A stretch of 45,734 nucleotides of DNA from Candidatus Yanofskyibacteriota bacterium (GTDB lineage: Bacteria > Patescibacteriota > Minisyncoccia > 2-02-FULL-40-12 > IGHO2-12-FULL-4), in NCBI GenBank assembly GCA_016185525.1, contig JACPNK010000001.1, positions 1-45,734 on the forward strand, in the 5' to 3' direction. The stretch's first letter is position 1. Each line of letters starts with the position of its first letter. The position numbers and the translations under genes were made by a program. Positions 32,778 through 40,144 of this stretch are shown here, one piece after another. The notes under the pieces are model-generated. The model worked only from the letters and a program-made list of their open reading frames with translations. It had not been told where the DNA came from and did no database searches.

Positions 32778-32989
32778 GCATTTCTGCTGTTTTTTGATCA
32801 AAGTTTTCCATTCTCTTTGGGGGTCAAGGAATGCTGATTTCAGGAAAACATAAATAATTCAAATTCTAAGACAATCACTCATCTACTTGGCTTGCTTTTT
32901 ATACTCGGCAGGGCGCATTGGACGACATTAGAACCCATTTAATGCAGTTAAATGGGTATTCTCCGTTCGCCGTTGTTAGGAGTTGGTAA
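32778..32989 (-). repeat. Island repeat R, copy 2, downstream of the reverse transcriptase gene
   Basis: 212 nt, gap-free match to copy 1. It contains the perfect 9-bp hairpin CCCATTTAA/TTAAATGGG. It begins only 6 nt after the RT stop, and fills most of the 32659-32994 gap. Confidence 0.9.
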
Positions 32990-32994
32990 ATCTA

Positions 32995-33747
32995 CTACTC
33001 ACTATTTCCATAAACCAACTCCCCTATTTTCCACTCTAATCCCTTCGCATTGCCGTGGCTTAATAACCCGAGATATGACTGAATGCTCTCATCCTTCTTT
33101 CTGTTTCTTTGAACACCACGGAGCATCCTCTTTTTTGTTGTTGTCCGCACAGACCTGTAGTCTGGGAAGTGCACCCAACCGAGAAAATCAACGCCCGAGG
33201 CTAAGGTTTTAATTGATACCTTGTCTGCGTGCAGTTTAAGGCCGAGTTTGCTCTGTAAAAACTCACTGATTTTTGGAAGTATCTTCTCAAGCCATTTTTT
33301 ATCTTCAAACAATATCACAAAGTCATCAGCGTAACGAATATAGTACTTCGTTTTTATTTTATGCTTAACAAACTGGTCAAACTCATTCATATAGATATTA
33401 ACTAGCAGCTGGGAGGTAAGATTGCCAAGCGGCAAACCGATGCCAAGCCGATTTGAACTAAAACTATCGATAACCCCATCAAGCAGCCATAGAATATCCT
33501 GGTTTTTAATGTATCGGCCTAAAATTGCTAAAAGTATCTCGTGATCGATATTATCAAAAAACTTTCTAATGTCGCATTTTAGTATCCAAGCTGTTTGGGT
33601 GTGGTTTTTAGAAACCTTATAGGCAAAACTCTGAAACCTATTTATGGATTTATGCGTTCCCTTGTTTAGCCTGCAAGAGTAGGAGTCGAATATAAAAGTT
33701 CTATCAAAAAATGGATATAGATTTCTATAAATGGCGTGGTGGAGCAA
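32995..33747 (-). pseudogene. DGR/group-II-like reverse transcriptase, 5'-truncated
   Basis: About 250 readable residues. IRKFFDNIDHE (RT motif 1), GLPLGNLTSQ (residues 104-113), YIRYADDFVILF (YADD at 139-142) and FLGWVHFP are intact. SQ in place of SP in the G-x3-S-Q motif is typical of diversity-generating-retroelement RTs. The N-terminal block that should precede RDRLLHHAIY is missing: the frame reaches a stop 10 codons upstream of the nominal TTG start, with no ATG. No accessory Avd gene is seen. A consensus promoter lies upstream (33838-33866), so a short product could still be made. Confidence 0.75.
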
Positions 33748-33837
33748 CCTGTCCCTTAAAACTCCGAGAATTCAGGGTCTTATAGCTATGGCTGGATTCG
33801 CAAGTAATGCTATTAAGGTGCTATATCTTATACTTTA

Positions 33838-33866
33838 ATTATACTCTTTTTATATAGATTTGTCAA
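33838..33866 (-). promoter_or_regulatory. Perfect consensus promoter upstream of the RT remnant
   Basis: On the minus strand TTGACA (33861-33866), 17-nt spacer, TATAAT (33838-33843). Located between repeat R3 and the truncated RT. Confidence 0.7.
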
Positions 33867-33872
33867 ATATCC

Positions 33873-33954
33873 GCAGGGTGCATTGGACGACGTTAGAACC
33901 CATTTAATGAGCTTAACTGGGTATTCTCCGTTCGCCATAGTTAGGAATTGGTAA
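33873..33954 (-). repeat. Island repeat R, copy 3 (partial), downstream of the kinase gene
   Basis: About 82 nt, matching the gene-proximal half of copies 1 and 2, including the hairpin arms and the GCATTGGACGAC block. Begins 12 nt after the kinase stop. Confidence 0.85.
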
Positions 33955-33966
33955 AGTGGAATATAA

Positions 33967-34542
33967 CTACAACAAGATATTACTAACAATATCATCTGCC
34001 AACTCTGTCCAATTCATTACTGTTGTATCAACCACTACGGTCTTTAATTTTGATTCCCGAGAGAGTTCAAGTAAATATCTTTGTTGGTTTGTATAGTACT
34101 CTATCTTTTCTTCTAGAGTTCCAGATTTTCCTTTAACCCACTGTTCTCCCCTAAGAATCCTAGCATGTTCTATCCTTTCTTGTATTTTACTCTCGTCCAT
34201 TTTTAATAAAATGATAAAGGGTTGGTAGTGTTCTAGTAAATAACCTTCTATGCTTTTAAAATCATTAACAGAACTTTTTGTCCTAAAAGCGTGGGTGAAA
34301 TGAAATCTGTCAATGATTACTACTGATGTTTTAATCTTTTTAACTCTTGAGTCAAGAAATTCTTTCAGAAACTTTAGAGCGGTTTTTTTTGAGATGTTAT
34401 CTACCAATGGCATCAGAGTTTCACCCTCACCAATTATTTCAACAGAAGAATTCTCTTTGAGTTTATTCGTCAGCTCTTTTACGATAGTTGTTTTCCCAGA
34501 AGAAGCTATACCTTCAAATATTAATAACTTAGATTTATTCAT
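33967..34542 (-). CDS. P-loop nucleoside/nucleotide kinase-like protein (thymidylate-kinase-like)
   Basis: 191 residues. The Walker A loop is GIASSGKTT (residues 11-19); VVIIDRFHFTHA fits the DR-x motif of nucleotide kinases, and ERIEHARILRGE a lid region. Similar proteins occur in mobile islands as nucleoside-kinase or AAA-like genes; the substrate is unknown. R' precedes it and R follows it. Confidence 0.75.
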   Translation of the reverse strand: MNKSKLLIFEGIASSGKTTIVKELTNKLKENSSVEIIGEGETLMPLVDNISKKTALKFLKEFLDSRVKKIKTSVVIIDRFHFTHAFRTKSSVNDFKSIEGYLLEHYQPFIILLKMDESKIQERIEHARILRGEQWVKGKSGTLEEKIEYYTNQQRYLLELSRESKLKTVVVDTTVMNWTELADDIVSNILL

Positions 34543-34616
34543 TTAACTAATCTATATTCTAATACCCAAGACCCTGCTTAAAAAAGTGATTGTAAAATAT
34601 GGTGAACTTCGTTGGC

Positions 34617-34698
34617 GGGGCCAATCGAGAACACTGGAAAACTTTGATGACCAGTATTTACGATTATTTTACACAAAATCCGTTATTAATACTGGATC
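34617..34698 (-). repeat. Island repeat R', copy 3, downstream of the methyltransferase gene
   Basis: Perfect 8-bp outer arms CCAGTATT/AATACTGG enclosing an inner GATTTT-GTGT-AAAATA hairpin, after a GAGAACACTGGAAAACTTTG block. Shares these words with copies 1 and 2. Confidence 0.65.
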
Positions 34699-34709
34699 TG
34701 GATACATCA

Positions 34710-35327
34710 TTAACCTATTTTTCTAGCTAAAAGCTTAAACATTAAATTATGCAAGACCTCACCTTTGTCGCCACGAATTAAAAGTTTTGTATTTTTCTTA
34801 CTAAATTTTACGATTTTCCAATCCGAATATAGCTCCTTTAATGTTTTCTCCGAGGGAAAATAAAATCTATGTTTTGCTAGTTTATAAAAATCTCCTTTGT
34901 TGCCAAAAATATAAAAAGAATTGATGCCTCCTGGTAAAGTTTTATTTTTAAGATCATCAATAAATTCTAAAAAATTACTGCCTAAAAACTGAAAAACGCC
35001 ATAACTAACTATTATGTTATATTTACCTCCGATTTTAGATTTTGTTATATCCTTCGCTAGTCCTTTTAGCTTCAAACTATATTTTCCCGCTCGATCCAAC
35101 ATCTTTTTAATTACTGTTTTTGAAATATCTATACCCAGTGCATCATATCCTTTTTGAGCAAAGTAAAAGCAGTCATATCCTTCCCCCGAACCGATATCCA
35201 AAACTTTGCCATTTTTTACATATCCAGTAGCAAGTCGTGAATAAGTGTGGGCTTTTTGTTCCCAAAGTTTTCCCTCTGCTATTTTGTATTCTTTTTCCCA
35301 ATCTACATCTTCTTTTCTAGTTTTCAT
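34710..35327 (-). CDS. SAM-dependent class I methyltransferase (TehB-like)
   Basis: 205 residues. VLDIGSGEGYD (about residues 43-53) is motif I, LGIDIS motif II and YNIIVSYGVFQF the post-II region. The substrate is not determinable. It overlaps the MazG-like gene by 4 nt and is cotranscribed with it. Confidence 0.85.
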   Translation of the reverse strand: MKTRKEDVDWEKEYKIAEGKLWEQKAHTYSRLATGYVKNGKVLDIGSGEGYDCFYFAQKGYDALGIDISKTVIKKMLDRAGKYSLKLKGLAKDITKSKIGGKYNIIVSYGVFQFLGSNFLEFIDDLKNKTLPGGINSFYIFGNKGDFYKLAKHRFYFPSEKTLKELYSDWKIVKFSKKNTKLLIRGDKGEVLHNLMFKLLARKIG

Positions 35328-35623
35328 AATTCTTTACTATGTCTATCAATAATCTTCTCTTTTGTCTTTTCTATAGCCGAACTTAGATCGACATTATAGT
35401 GATTTGCTATTGTGGTTATGGCAATCAAAACATCGCCAATTTCTCCTTCCAAATCCGCCTCCATTTCTTTTCTTTCTTTGTTGCCACTCAATTTTCTTAT
35501 TGATTCTGCCACTTCTCCCAACTCTTCAAACAAATATATCAGCTGAAGATGAGGGTCTGGTTTTTCCTTAGAAAATTTGTCCCAGTCTTCTTTAACCCAT
35601 TTTTGTAATTCTTTTAAATCCAT
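35324..35623 (-). CDS. MazG-like nucleotide pyrophosphohydrolase
   Basis: About 99 residues, single MazG domain. EELGEVAE (residues 33-40) and EGEIGDVLIA form the E-x2-E and E-x2-D metal-binding pairs. Such enzymes hydrolyse NTPs to NMP and pyrophosphate and clean the nucleotide pool. I chose ATG 35623 (MDLKELQKWV); the longer frame adds 6 residues. Confidence 0.88.
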   Translation of the reverse strand: MDLKELQKWVKEDWDKFSKEKPDPHLQLIYLFEELGEVAESIRKLSGNKERKEMEADLEGEIGDVLIAITTIANHYNVDLSSAIEKTKEKIIDRHSKEL

Positions 35624-35676
35624 ATTTAAATATTTAATCACTGAAAAGTTATAGTGTCCACTATCTAACAGGCTTG

Positions 35677-35748
35677 CAGCGCCAAGGGGAGTCGAACCCC
35701 TCTTCTGTGATTGAAAATCACATGTCCTAACCGATAGACGATGGCGCC
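35677..35748 (-). tRNA. tRNA-Glu (anticodon UUC)
   Basis: 72 nt on the minus strand from GGCGCCA at the 5' end. The anticodon arm TGTGA-TTTTCAA-TCACA gives UUC; the T-arm GGGGTTCGACTCCCC is canonical. The acceptor closes with a G-U pair and CCA is not encoded. It sits at the right border of the accessory island, a usual integration site. Confidence 0.96.
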
Positions 35749-35823
35749 ATAACTTTAGAATTTTACTTTAAAACCTCGCGAAAATCAAAGAATTCCTTCT
35801 TCCAAGAATTTGTTTAGATTTTC

Positions 35824-36075
35824 TCATTCCTTACCAAGTTTTTTAAACACATCTCCATATTCTTTAACTCCCCTCTTAACGATATCATCAATTTTTGTCT
35901 TGCTTTTTTCACCTATAGTAAGACCGAGTGCTTTCAATACTTCGTCTTTCGATACAACATAGTTTCTGCCAACTTTCTCGGCTTTAATCTCACCACTTTT
36001 AATCTTCTTAAAAACAGCAACCCTACTGATTCTAAGAATCTTTGCAACTTCTAATGTGGACAATAGTTTATTCAT
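35824..36075 (-). CDS. Small excisionase/MerR-like helix-turn-helix protein
   Basis: 83 residues. LLSTLEVAKILRISRVAVFKKIKSGEIKAEKVGRNYVVSKDEV is the winged-HTH DNA-binding domain of Xis/MerR-type excisionase-like proteins (residues 4-47), followed by a helical tail with DIVKRGVKEYGDVFKKLG. It may be an antitoxin or an island-control gene. The inverted repeat at 36077-36106 immediately upstream is a probable autoregulatory operator. Confidence 0.82.
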   Translation of the reverse strand: MNKLLSTLEVAKILRISRVAVFKKIKSGEIKAEKVGRNYVVSKDEVLKALGLTIGEKSKTKIDDIVKRGVKEYGDVFKKLGKE

Positions 36076-36076
36076 G

Positions 36077-36106
36077 TTTACAGGTTAGCATATGTTAACC
36101 TGTAAA
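36077..36106. promoter_or_regulatory. Operator-like inverted repeat between the HTH gene and tsaD
   Basis: TTTACAGGTTA-(8 nt)-TAACCTGTAAA, a perfect 11-bp inverted repeat. It starts 1 nt upstream of the HTH start codon and overlaps the region where its promoter must lie. Confidence 0.8.
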
Positions 36107-36149
36107 GTCAAAAACTGGTAAAAATTGCTGAAAATGATATTCTCCTACA

Positions 36150-37265
36150 ATGCTTATTCTTGGTATTGAGACATCTTGCGATGACACCGCGGTAGCGGTT
36201 TTAGAAGTTCACCCTGTCAAATCCCCCGATGGGGGAACCACAAAGTGGTTATTTGACAGGGTAAAAGTTAAAAGTAATGTTGTTTCCTCTCAAGTTAAAC
36301 TCCATGCAAAATATGGGGGTGTTTTTCCGTCTTTGGCGGCGCGGGAACATGAAAAAAATTTACCCAAAGTTTTAAAGCTGGCGCTTAAAGAAGCCAAAAT
36401 AAAAATTGAGGATATTGACTTAATTGCCGTTACCAAAGGACCGGGACTAGCGCCTTCTTTGTGGCGTGGAGTAAACTTTGCCAATGAGTTGGCAAAAAGA
36501 TTTAAAAAACCAATTACTGGAGTAAACCATTTAGAGGGCCACATCTACTCCAACTGGTTGAGACCAACTGGAGAAAAATCCAAAACCCAAATGACAAATG
36601 ACAAAATTTTTCCGGCATTAAACTTAATTGTTTCCGGAGGACACACGGAACTTGTTTTAATGAAGGGTCATGGGAGGTATAAAATAATTGGTGAAACTTT
36701 GGATGACGCTGTGGGCGAAGCCTTTGACAAAGTTGCCCGCATGTTAGGCCTGGGCTATCCTGGCGGACCGGCTGTTGCGCTACGCGCAACAAAGTTTAAA
36801 GTTGAAAGTTCGTCAAGTTATAAAATTAAATTTCCCAGACCAATGATAAACTCAAAAGACTTTAACTTTAGTTTTTCGGGTTTGAAGACCGCTGTTTTGT
36901 ACAAGACGAGAGAGTTTACCCGCCTGCCGGACGGGCAGGAAAAACTAAGCCCGAAAATCGTAAACCAAATTTGTTATGAGTTTCAGGAAGCGGCAATAGA
37001 TGTTTTAATTTCAAAAACGATTAAGGCTGGGGAAAAATACAAAGTAAAATCGGTAATGCTTTCCGGCGGAGTTTCGGCAAATAAGTCACTAAGAGAAAAA
37101 CTTGAGAAAAAAATAAGCGCAGAACTCAACAATGTTAAATTTTTCAAACCAGACATGACTTATACTTCCGACAATGCTGCTATGATTGCTTTAGCAGGTT
37201 ATATGAAAAAGAAAAACGCAAAACAGGGGTCGGTTAAAGTGGATGCTAACCTAAATTTGGGTTAA
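36150..37265 (+). CDS. tsaD: tRNA N6-threonylcarbamoyladenosine biosynthesis protein TsaD
   Basis: 371 residues. It transfers the threonylcarbamoyl group to A37 of ANN-decoding tRNAs. Typical blocks are ILGIETSCDDTAVAVLE, KLHAKYGGVFPSLAAREH (metal-binding HxxxH region), NHLEGHIYSNW, LIVSGGHTELV, DDAVGEAFDKVARMLGLGYPGG, FSGLKTAV, and VMLSGGVSANKSLREKL. Three inserts are unlike the family: VHPVKSPDGGTTKWLFDR from a 52-nt structured repeat, an EKSKTQMTNDK stretch from a word run, and TRLPDGQEK from a GC palindrome. All are in frame and the motifs around them are intact. GATATT lies 8 nt upstream of the ATG. Confidence 0.95.
   Translation: MLILGIETSCDDTAVAVLEVHPVKSPDGGTTKWLFDRVKVKSNVVSSQVKLHAKYGGVFPSLAAREHEKNLPKVLKLALKEAKIKIEDIDLIAVTKGPGLAPSLWRGVNFANELAKRFKKPITGVNHLEGHIYSNWLRPTGEKSKTQMTNDKIFPALNLIVSGGHTELVLMKGHGRYKIIGETLDDAVGEAFDKVARMLGLGYPGGPAVALRATKFKVESSSSYKIKFPRPMINSKDFNFSFSGLKTAVLYKTREFTRLPDGQEKLSPKIVNQICYEFQEAAIDVLISKTIKAGEKYKVKSVMLSGGVSANKSLREKLEKKISAELNNVKFFKPDMTYTSDNAAMIALAGYMKKKNAKQGSVKVDANLNLG
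36211..36262. repeat. 52-nt three-way-junction repeat within tsaD
   Basis: A perfect 12-bp outer stem (ACCCTGTCAAAT/ATTTGACAGGGT) closes over two contiguous hairpins, CCCCC-GAT-GGGGG and AACCAC-AAA-GTGGTT, with no unpaired bases at the junction. Every base is part of a stem or a 3-nt loop. Confidence 0.85.
36918..36940. repeat. GC palindrome within tsaD, shared with ileS
   Basis: 23 nt centred on CCTGCCGGACGGGCAGG; identical in sense orientation to the sequence in ileS at 19214-19236, though reading frames differ (TRLPDGQ here, PACRTGR in IleRS). Confidence 0.85.
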
Positions 37266-37274
37266 AATAAACAA

Positions 37275-39365
37275 ATGGAAAGCCCTAAAGCTTACAACCC
37301 AAAAGATGTTGAGGATAAAATTTACAAACTCTGGCTGGAGTCGGGTTTTTTCAGTCCCTCCTCCGCTAAAGCTACGGCGGGCAAACCAGAAAAAAAGTTT
37401 GTAACCTGCATCGCTCCGCCAAATATCACCGGAGAACTGCATATGGGCCATGCCCTGGAACTTACTCTGCAGGATATAATTGTCCGCATGAAAAGAATGC
37501 AGGGCTACAGAACTCTCTGGCTGCCCGGCACCGATCATGCCGGTATCGCCGCCCAAAATGTCGTTGAAAAACAACTGGCAAAAGAAGGGCTTAACCGCCA
37601 CGATTTAGGCAGAGAAAAATTTTTGGAAAGGATGTGGCAGTGGAAAGAAAAATACGGCAATGCCATTTTGGAACAGCTTAAAAAATTAGGTTTGTCTCTT
37701 GATTGGTCACGCACCAAATTCACTATGGACCCGGAATACCAAGAGGCCGTCAAGACAGCATTTTTGCACTACCATAAAAAGGGCTGGATTTATCAGGGAG
37801 AAAGAGTGATTAACTGGTGCGTAAGGTGTGCCACGGCAATCTCTGACTTGGAGGTAAACTATATTGCCGAGAAAAGCAAACTTTACTATATAAAATACGG
37901 TCCTTTCACTTTGGCTACGACCAGACCGGAGACAAAACTCGGAGACACCGCACTGGCTGTACATCCGGAAGACGGACGTTACAAAAATTACATCGGCAAA
38001 GAATTAGAGATTGAATCCGTAGACAACTTAATTCCCAACGACCAGCCGCCTCAAAAAAATAAAATCAAGATTTTGGTAGTGGCAGATGAGAGCGTAGATC
38101 CTAAATTCGGTACTGGCATAATTAAAGTTACGCCAGCTCACGATATTACTGACTTTGAGATCGGCCAGCGCCACAATTTGAAATCAATAAAAATTATAAA
38201 CGAACAAGGAAGAATGAATGAAAATGCCGGCATCCGTTATCAGGGTTTAAAAACTTCGCAGGTTAGAGAAAAAATTGTTGAAGACCTGCAAGCGCTTGGT
38301 TTAATTGAAAAAGTTGAAGAATATGAACACAATGTCGGCCGTTGCGACCGATGCAACTCTGTTATTGAACCCCTGCCGTCTAAACAGTGGTTCCTGAAAA
38401 TGAAAGATTTGGCGGAAATGGCCTTGAAAGCAGTCAGAGAGGGAAGAGTTAAAATACATCCCGAGCGATGGGCTGGTCCTTATGAAACCTGGCTTAAAAA
38501 CATACGCGACTGGAACATTTCCCGCCAACTTTGGTGGGGGCATAAAATACCAATTGACGGCGAAGAAGATGTTTTGGACACATGGTTTTCTTCAGCGTTA
38601 TGGCCTTTTGCCACACTCGGTTGGCCCGCCTCCGCTAAAGCTTCGGCAGGTAAACCTGATGATTTCCAAGAGTACTATCCCACTGATTTTATAACTTCAG
38701 ACCGAGGCATACTTTTTTTGTGGCAAGTTAGAATGATTTTTTCGGGTCTGGAATTTACCGGTGAAGCGCCTTTCAAAGATGTTTACATTCACGCAACGGT
38801 CTTAACCAAAGACGGCAAAAGAATGTCTAAATCCCTTGGCACCGGCATTAACCCGCTTGAGCTTATAGAAAAATATGGCACCGATGCTCTTCGCTTTGGC
38901 CTGACTTCACAGGCAACCGGCCTGCAGGACCTGCGTTTTGGCGAAGACTTGCTGGTGATGGGCAAAAAGTTTGCCAATAAACTTTGGAATGTCGCCAGAT
39001 ACACCCTGATCAAACTTGGAGAAAACTACGAACAGCAAGAAAAAACTCCTGACAACGAGATTTCAAGAAAAATGCGGGAGATTGCCAAGCTTACGACTGA
39101 AAGTATCGAAAGTTATGATTTCGCTGAAGCCGCTAACCGGCTTTACCATTTTGTCTGGCATGAAATTGCCGATAAGTTTATTGAAGAAACTAAAAATAAA
39201 GACGATCAAGAAACCAAAGACACTCTGGCCTATCTGCTTTTAACTTCGCTCAAACTCCTCCACCCTTTTATGCCTTTCGTTACCGAAGAAATATATGGCC
39301 AACTGCCTTGGCTTAAAGAAAAACAACTGCTCCTAGTTGAGAAGTGGCCCATAGATAAGTTATAA
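37275..39365 (+). CDS. valS: Valyl-tRNA synthetase, compact form
   Basis: 696 residues, against about 880 in most bacteria. It charges tRNA-Val. H56-M-G-H59 (HIGH) and RMSKS (516-520) are intact, and the editing domain (DTALAVHPEDGRY, FGTGIIKVTPAHD) is present. The stretch that normally holds the zinc-knuckle before EEDVLDTWFSSALWPF is missing, and the protein stops before the C-terminal coiled-coil tRNA-binding domain. Two SAKATAGKP/SAKASAGKP inserts come from a duplicated 27-nt repeat. TAAAAT (37263-37268) lies 6 nt before the ATG, so it may have its own leaderless transcript besides readthrough from tsaD. Confidence 0.95.
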   Translation: MESPKAYNPKDVEDKIYKLWLESGFFSPSSAKATAGKPEKKFVTCIAPPNITGELHMGHALELTLQDIIVRMKRMQGYRTLWLPGTDHAGIAAQNVVEKQLAKEGLNRHDLGREKFLERMWQWKEKYGNAILEQLKKLGLSLDWSRTKFTMDPEYQEAVKTAFLHYHKKGWIYQGERVINWCVRCATAISDLEVNYIAEKSKLYYIKYGPFTLATTRPETKLGDTALAVHPEDGRYKNYIGKELEIESVDNLIPNDQPPQKNKIKILVVADESVDPKFGTGIIKVTPAHDITDFEIGQRHNLKSIKIINEQGRMNENAGIRYQGLKTSQVREKIVEDLQALGLIEKVEEYEHNVGRCDRCNSVIEPLPSKQWFLKMKDLAEMALKAVREGRVKIHPERWAGPYETWLKNIRDWNISRQLWWGHKIPIDGEEDVLDTWFSSALWPFATLGWPASAKASAGKPDDFQEYYPTDFITSDRGILFLWQVRMIFSGLEFTGEAPFKDVYIHATVLTKDGKRMSKSLGTGINPLELIEKYGTDALRFGLTSQATGLQDLRFGEDLLVMGKKFANKLWNVARYTLIKLGENYEQQEKTPDNEISRKMREIAKLTTESIESYDFAEAANRLYHFVWHEIADKFIEETKNKDDQETKDTLAYLLLTSLKLLHPFMPFVTEEIYGQLPWLKEKQLLLVEKWPIDKL
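37361..37387 (+). repeat. 27-nt translated repeat in valS, copy 1
   Basis: Core CTCCGCTAAAGCTACGGCGG; read as SSAKATAGKP. Three differences from copy 2. Confidence 0.8.
38630..38656 (+). repeat. 27-nt translated repeat in valS, copy 2
   Basis: Core CTCCGCTAAAGCTTCGGCAGG; read as ASAKASAGKP, 1.27 kb downstream of copy 1 and in the same frame. Confidence 0.8.
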
Positions 39366-39374
39366 TAGATGTAT

Positions 39375-40121
39375 ATGTCTATTATAGGGGCGTTTTCCTT
39401 GACAGTACTCGGCATTTTGCCAAGCCTTGTTTGGCTAAGCATTTTCATTAAAAAGGATATCCATCCCGAGCCGAGATACTTAGTAACAAGAACTTTTTTG
39501 ATGGGAATTATCGTAGCACCTATTGCTGTCGGTCTGCAATGGATTTTTGTAGGACTGGGTGAAAGCTTCCCCTCTCTTTCCAACGTCTTCTCTTTCCAGT
39601 CTACTCACTTCTTTTTGTGGGCCGCTTTTGTTGAAGAAATCGTTAAATTCTTGGCCGTAAAGTTTATAGTCTTAAACAACCCGGAGTTTGACGAACCAAT
39701 TGATGCCATGATTTACATGATTACCGCCTCGCTAGGTTTTGCCGCCATAGAAAATATATTGATACTTTTCAGATCAATTCCGGAAGGACTGGAAGGTGCT
39801 TTGCAGCTTTGGATGTTGAGATCAGTTGGCGCGACACTGTTGCACGCCTTAGCCGGAGCTTTAACGGGTTACTTCCTGGCAATTTCCTGGTTTTACCGTG
39901 AACACCAAAAAAAACTTATCGCTATGGGCATTATTTTAGCCAGCATATTCCACTTCGTCTTTAATATTTTTCTCTTCTCTTACCAAAACGACCTTTGGGG
40001 AATTGTTTTATCTCTTTTATTGCTGGTCATATTCGCGGGCTTGATTCAAACTTTATTTCATAAAATAAGAAACCGAATGATTTCCTCGCCAATGCCGGCA
40101 GAGTTAAAAGTTGAGTATTAA
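39375..40121 (+). CDS. PrsW-family intramembrane protease
   Basis: About 248 residues and roughly eight membrane segments. The catalytic region has FVEEIVKFLAVKF (EExxK), with HALAGAL and IFHFVFNIF downstream, matching the PrsW/CAAX-protease-like group. In Bacillus PrsW cleaves the anti-sigma factor RsiW; the target here is unknown. TATAAT overlaps the end of valS (39361-39366) and lies 8 nt before this ATG; an ATG at 39369 is only 2 nt after the box, so I prefer 39375. Confidence 0.87.
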   Translation: MSIIGAFSLTVLGILPSLVWLSIFIKKDIHPEPRYLVTRTFLMGIIVAPIAVGLQWIFVGLGESFPSLSNVFSFQSTHFFLWAAFVEEIVKFLAVKFIVLNNPEFDEPIDAMIYMITASLGFAAIENILILFRSIPEGLEGALQLWMLRSVGATLLHALAGALTGYFLAISWFYREHQKKLIAMGIILASIFHFVFNIFLFSYQNDLWGIVLSLLLLVIFAGLIQTLFHKIRNRMISSPMPAELKVEY

Positions 40122-40138
40122 AATCTCTTTGTTATAAT
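40111..40138 (+). promoter_or_regulatory. Promoter of the Hsp20 gene
   Basis: TTGAGT (40111-40116), 16 nt, TATAAT (40133-40138), 6 nt to the ATG at 40145. Suggests a leaderless mRNA; no CIRCE-like element is seen. Confidence 0.6.
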
Positions 40139-40144
40139 AATCAT

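Noticed and set aside
32652-32811. A larger start for the small exported protein gene
   Set aside because: The longer frame crosses repeat R2 and the promoter; AAAGGAG and a signal peptide support ATG 32658.
31258-33954. The R repeats as template/variable repeats of a diversity-generating retroelement
   Set aside because: The copies differ by a few substitutions that are mostly transitions spread over the sequence, not adenine-specific, and no copy lies within a plausible target gene.
30350-34698. The R and R' repeats as classical integron attC sites
   Set aside because: No RYYYAAC/GTTRRRY core pair at the ends. The hairpins do not show the paired outer R''/R' arms, and no integrase is present. 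The cassette-like layout is kept only as a hypothesis.
30350-34698. CRISPR array
   Set aside because: Repeats are few, long, irregularly spaced and separated by genes; there are no cas genes.
37275-39365. Frameshift or assembly error as the cause of the short ValRS
   Set aside because: HIGH, editing domain and KMSKS are all in one frame, the protein ends cleanly before a promoter of the next gene, and the missing parts correspond to whole structural segments.
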